DNA of 64,000 nt, taken from assembly GCF_037176765.1 (NCBI RefSeq), contig NC_090024.1, forward strand, positions 242,098,571-242,162,570, read 5' to 3'. Of this stretch, positions 63,981 through 64,000 are shown piece after piece. The notes beneath the pieces are model-generated. The model was given only the letters and a program-made list of their open reading frames with translations, ran no database searches and had not been told where the DNA came from. The number at the start of each line of letters is the position of its first letter. Position 1 is the stretch's first letter. The translations under genes and the position numbers were made by a program. Origin of the DNA: Anolis sagrei (lineage: Eukaryota; Chordata; Lepidosauria; Squamata; Anolidae).

Positions 63981-64000
63981 CAGGGCTTCTTAAACTTTTC
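63981..64000 (+). mobile_element. hAT (Charlie-like) terminal repeat at window edge
   Basis: cagggcttcttaaacttttc is a typical hAT/Charlie left end; the element would extend past the window. Confidence 0.5.

Larger units (their letters stand above)
51460..64000 (-). other. BCL2L1: BCL2L1 intron (partial, at least 12.5 kb)
   Basis: No other exon was found from the acceptor at 51460 to the window end. Mammalian BCL2L1 has a very large intron at this place, so all of 51460-64000 is read as intron filled with the repeats listed below. Stretches 52985-53890, 54160-54510, 55410-55915, 57200-57730, 57871-58510, 59145-60370 and 61060-62550 show no repeat or gene I recognise. Confidence 0.75.

Noticed and set aside
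1-64000. A new defence, mobile or biosynthetic system
   Set aside because: Everything recognisable is host exons of three known gene families or known classes of vertebrate repeats; nothing supports a novel multi-gene system.

Overview
The window looks like intron-rich, repeat-dense DNA from a squamate reptile, probably an iguanian lizard such as Anolis, Sceloporus or a relative. That guess rests on its repeats: CR1, L2, L1, BovB and Vingi-like LINEs, tRNA-derived SINEs, Penelope-like elements, Helitrons, and hAT elements whose ends match the SPIN group. I found no prokaryotic features, no CRISPR array, and no multi-gene system that would count as new biology.

Three host genes are supported by splice-consistent exons. 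(1) 7.2-17.7 kb, + strand: the 3' six coding exons of a BPI-fold (BPI/LBP/PLUNC, BPIFB-like) gene; its 5' part lies upstream of the window or was not recognised. (2) 20.8-45.6 kb, + strand: a complete COX4I2 gene (cytochrome c oxidase subunit 4 isoform 2). It has a probable non-coding first exon with an RBPJ / oxygen-response-like site, four coding exons joining in frame to 175 aa (182 aa from an upstream ATG), and an AATAAA signal. (3) 48.7-64.0 kb, - strand: the last coding exon of BCL2L1 (Bcl-xL; the C-terminal half of BH2 plus the membrane anchor), its 2.6 kb repeat-free 3' UTR, and 12.5 kb of the large upstream intron. COX4I2 and BCL2L1 face each other tail to tail, as in human 20q11.21. 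A BPI-fold gene directly upstream of COX4I2, with ID1 not seen between them, differs from the human order.

The remainder is repeats. 0.4-3.4 kb: L2 tail, a 65-bp minisatellite with a 64-bp-arm palindrome, SINE and CR1. 3.4-7.1 kb: LTR-like, L2, Penelope and BovB pieces. 7.4-17.6 kb: BPI-fold introns with SINEs, an L1 fragment, CR1, LTR-like pieces, a Helitron with both ends, and inverted Penelope ends. 18-24 kb: a SPIN-like hAT, a YADD-type LINE, foldbacks, and a CR1 that stops about 18 bp before the first COX4I2 coding exon. 24.3-45 kb: COX4I2 introns with a Vingi-like LINE, two polypurine tracts around coding exon 2, a 1.6 kb tandem array built partly from a foldback-element arm, a Penelope element split by two LINEs, and three SPIN-like copies. 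51.5-64 kb: BCL2L1 intron with L2, SPIN-like, SINE, CR1 and foldback elements.

The most interesting signals are the CR1 lying against the COX4I2 start exon, where it may supply splice-acceptor sequence and an ATG; the RBPJ-type site at the presumed COX4I2 promoter; the MITE-arm tandem array; several large palindromes; and clean nested insertions with target-site duplications. All identifications were made by eye; no database search was run.
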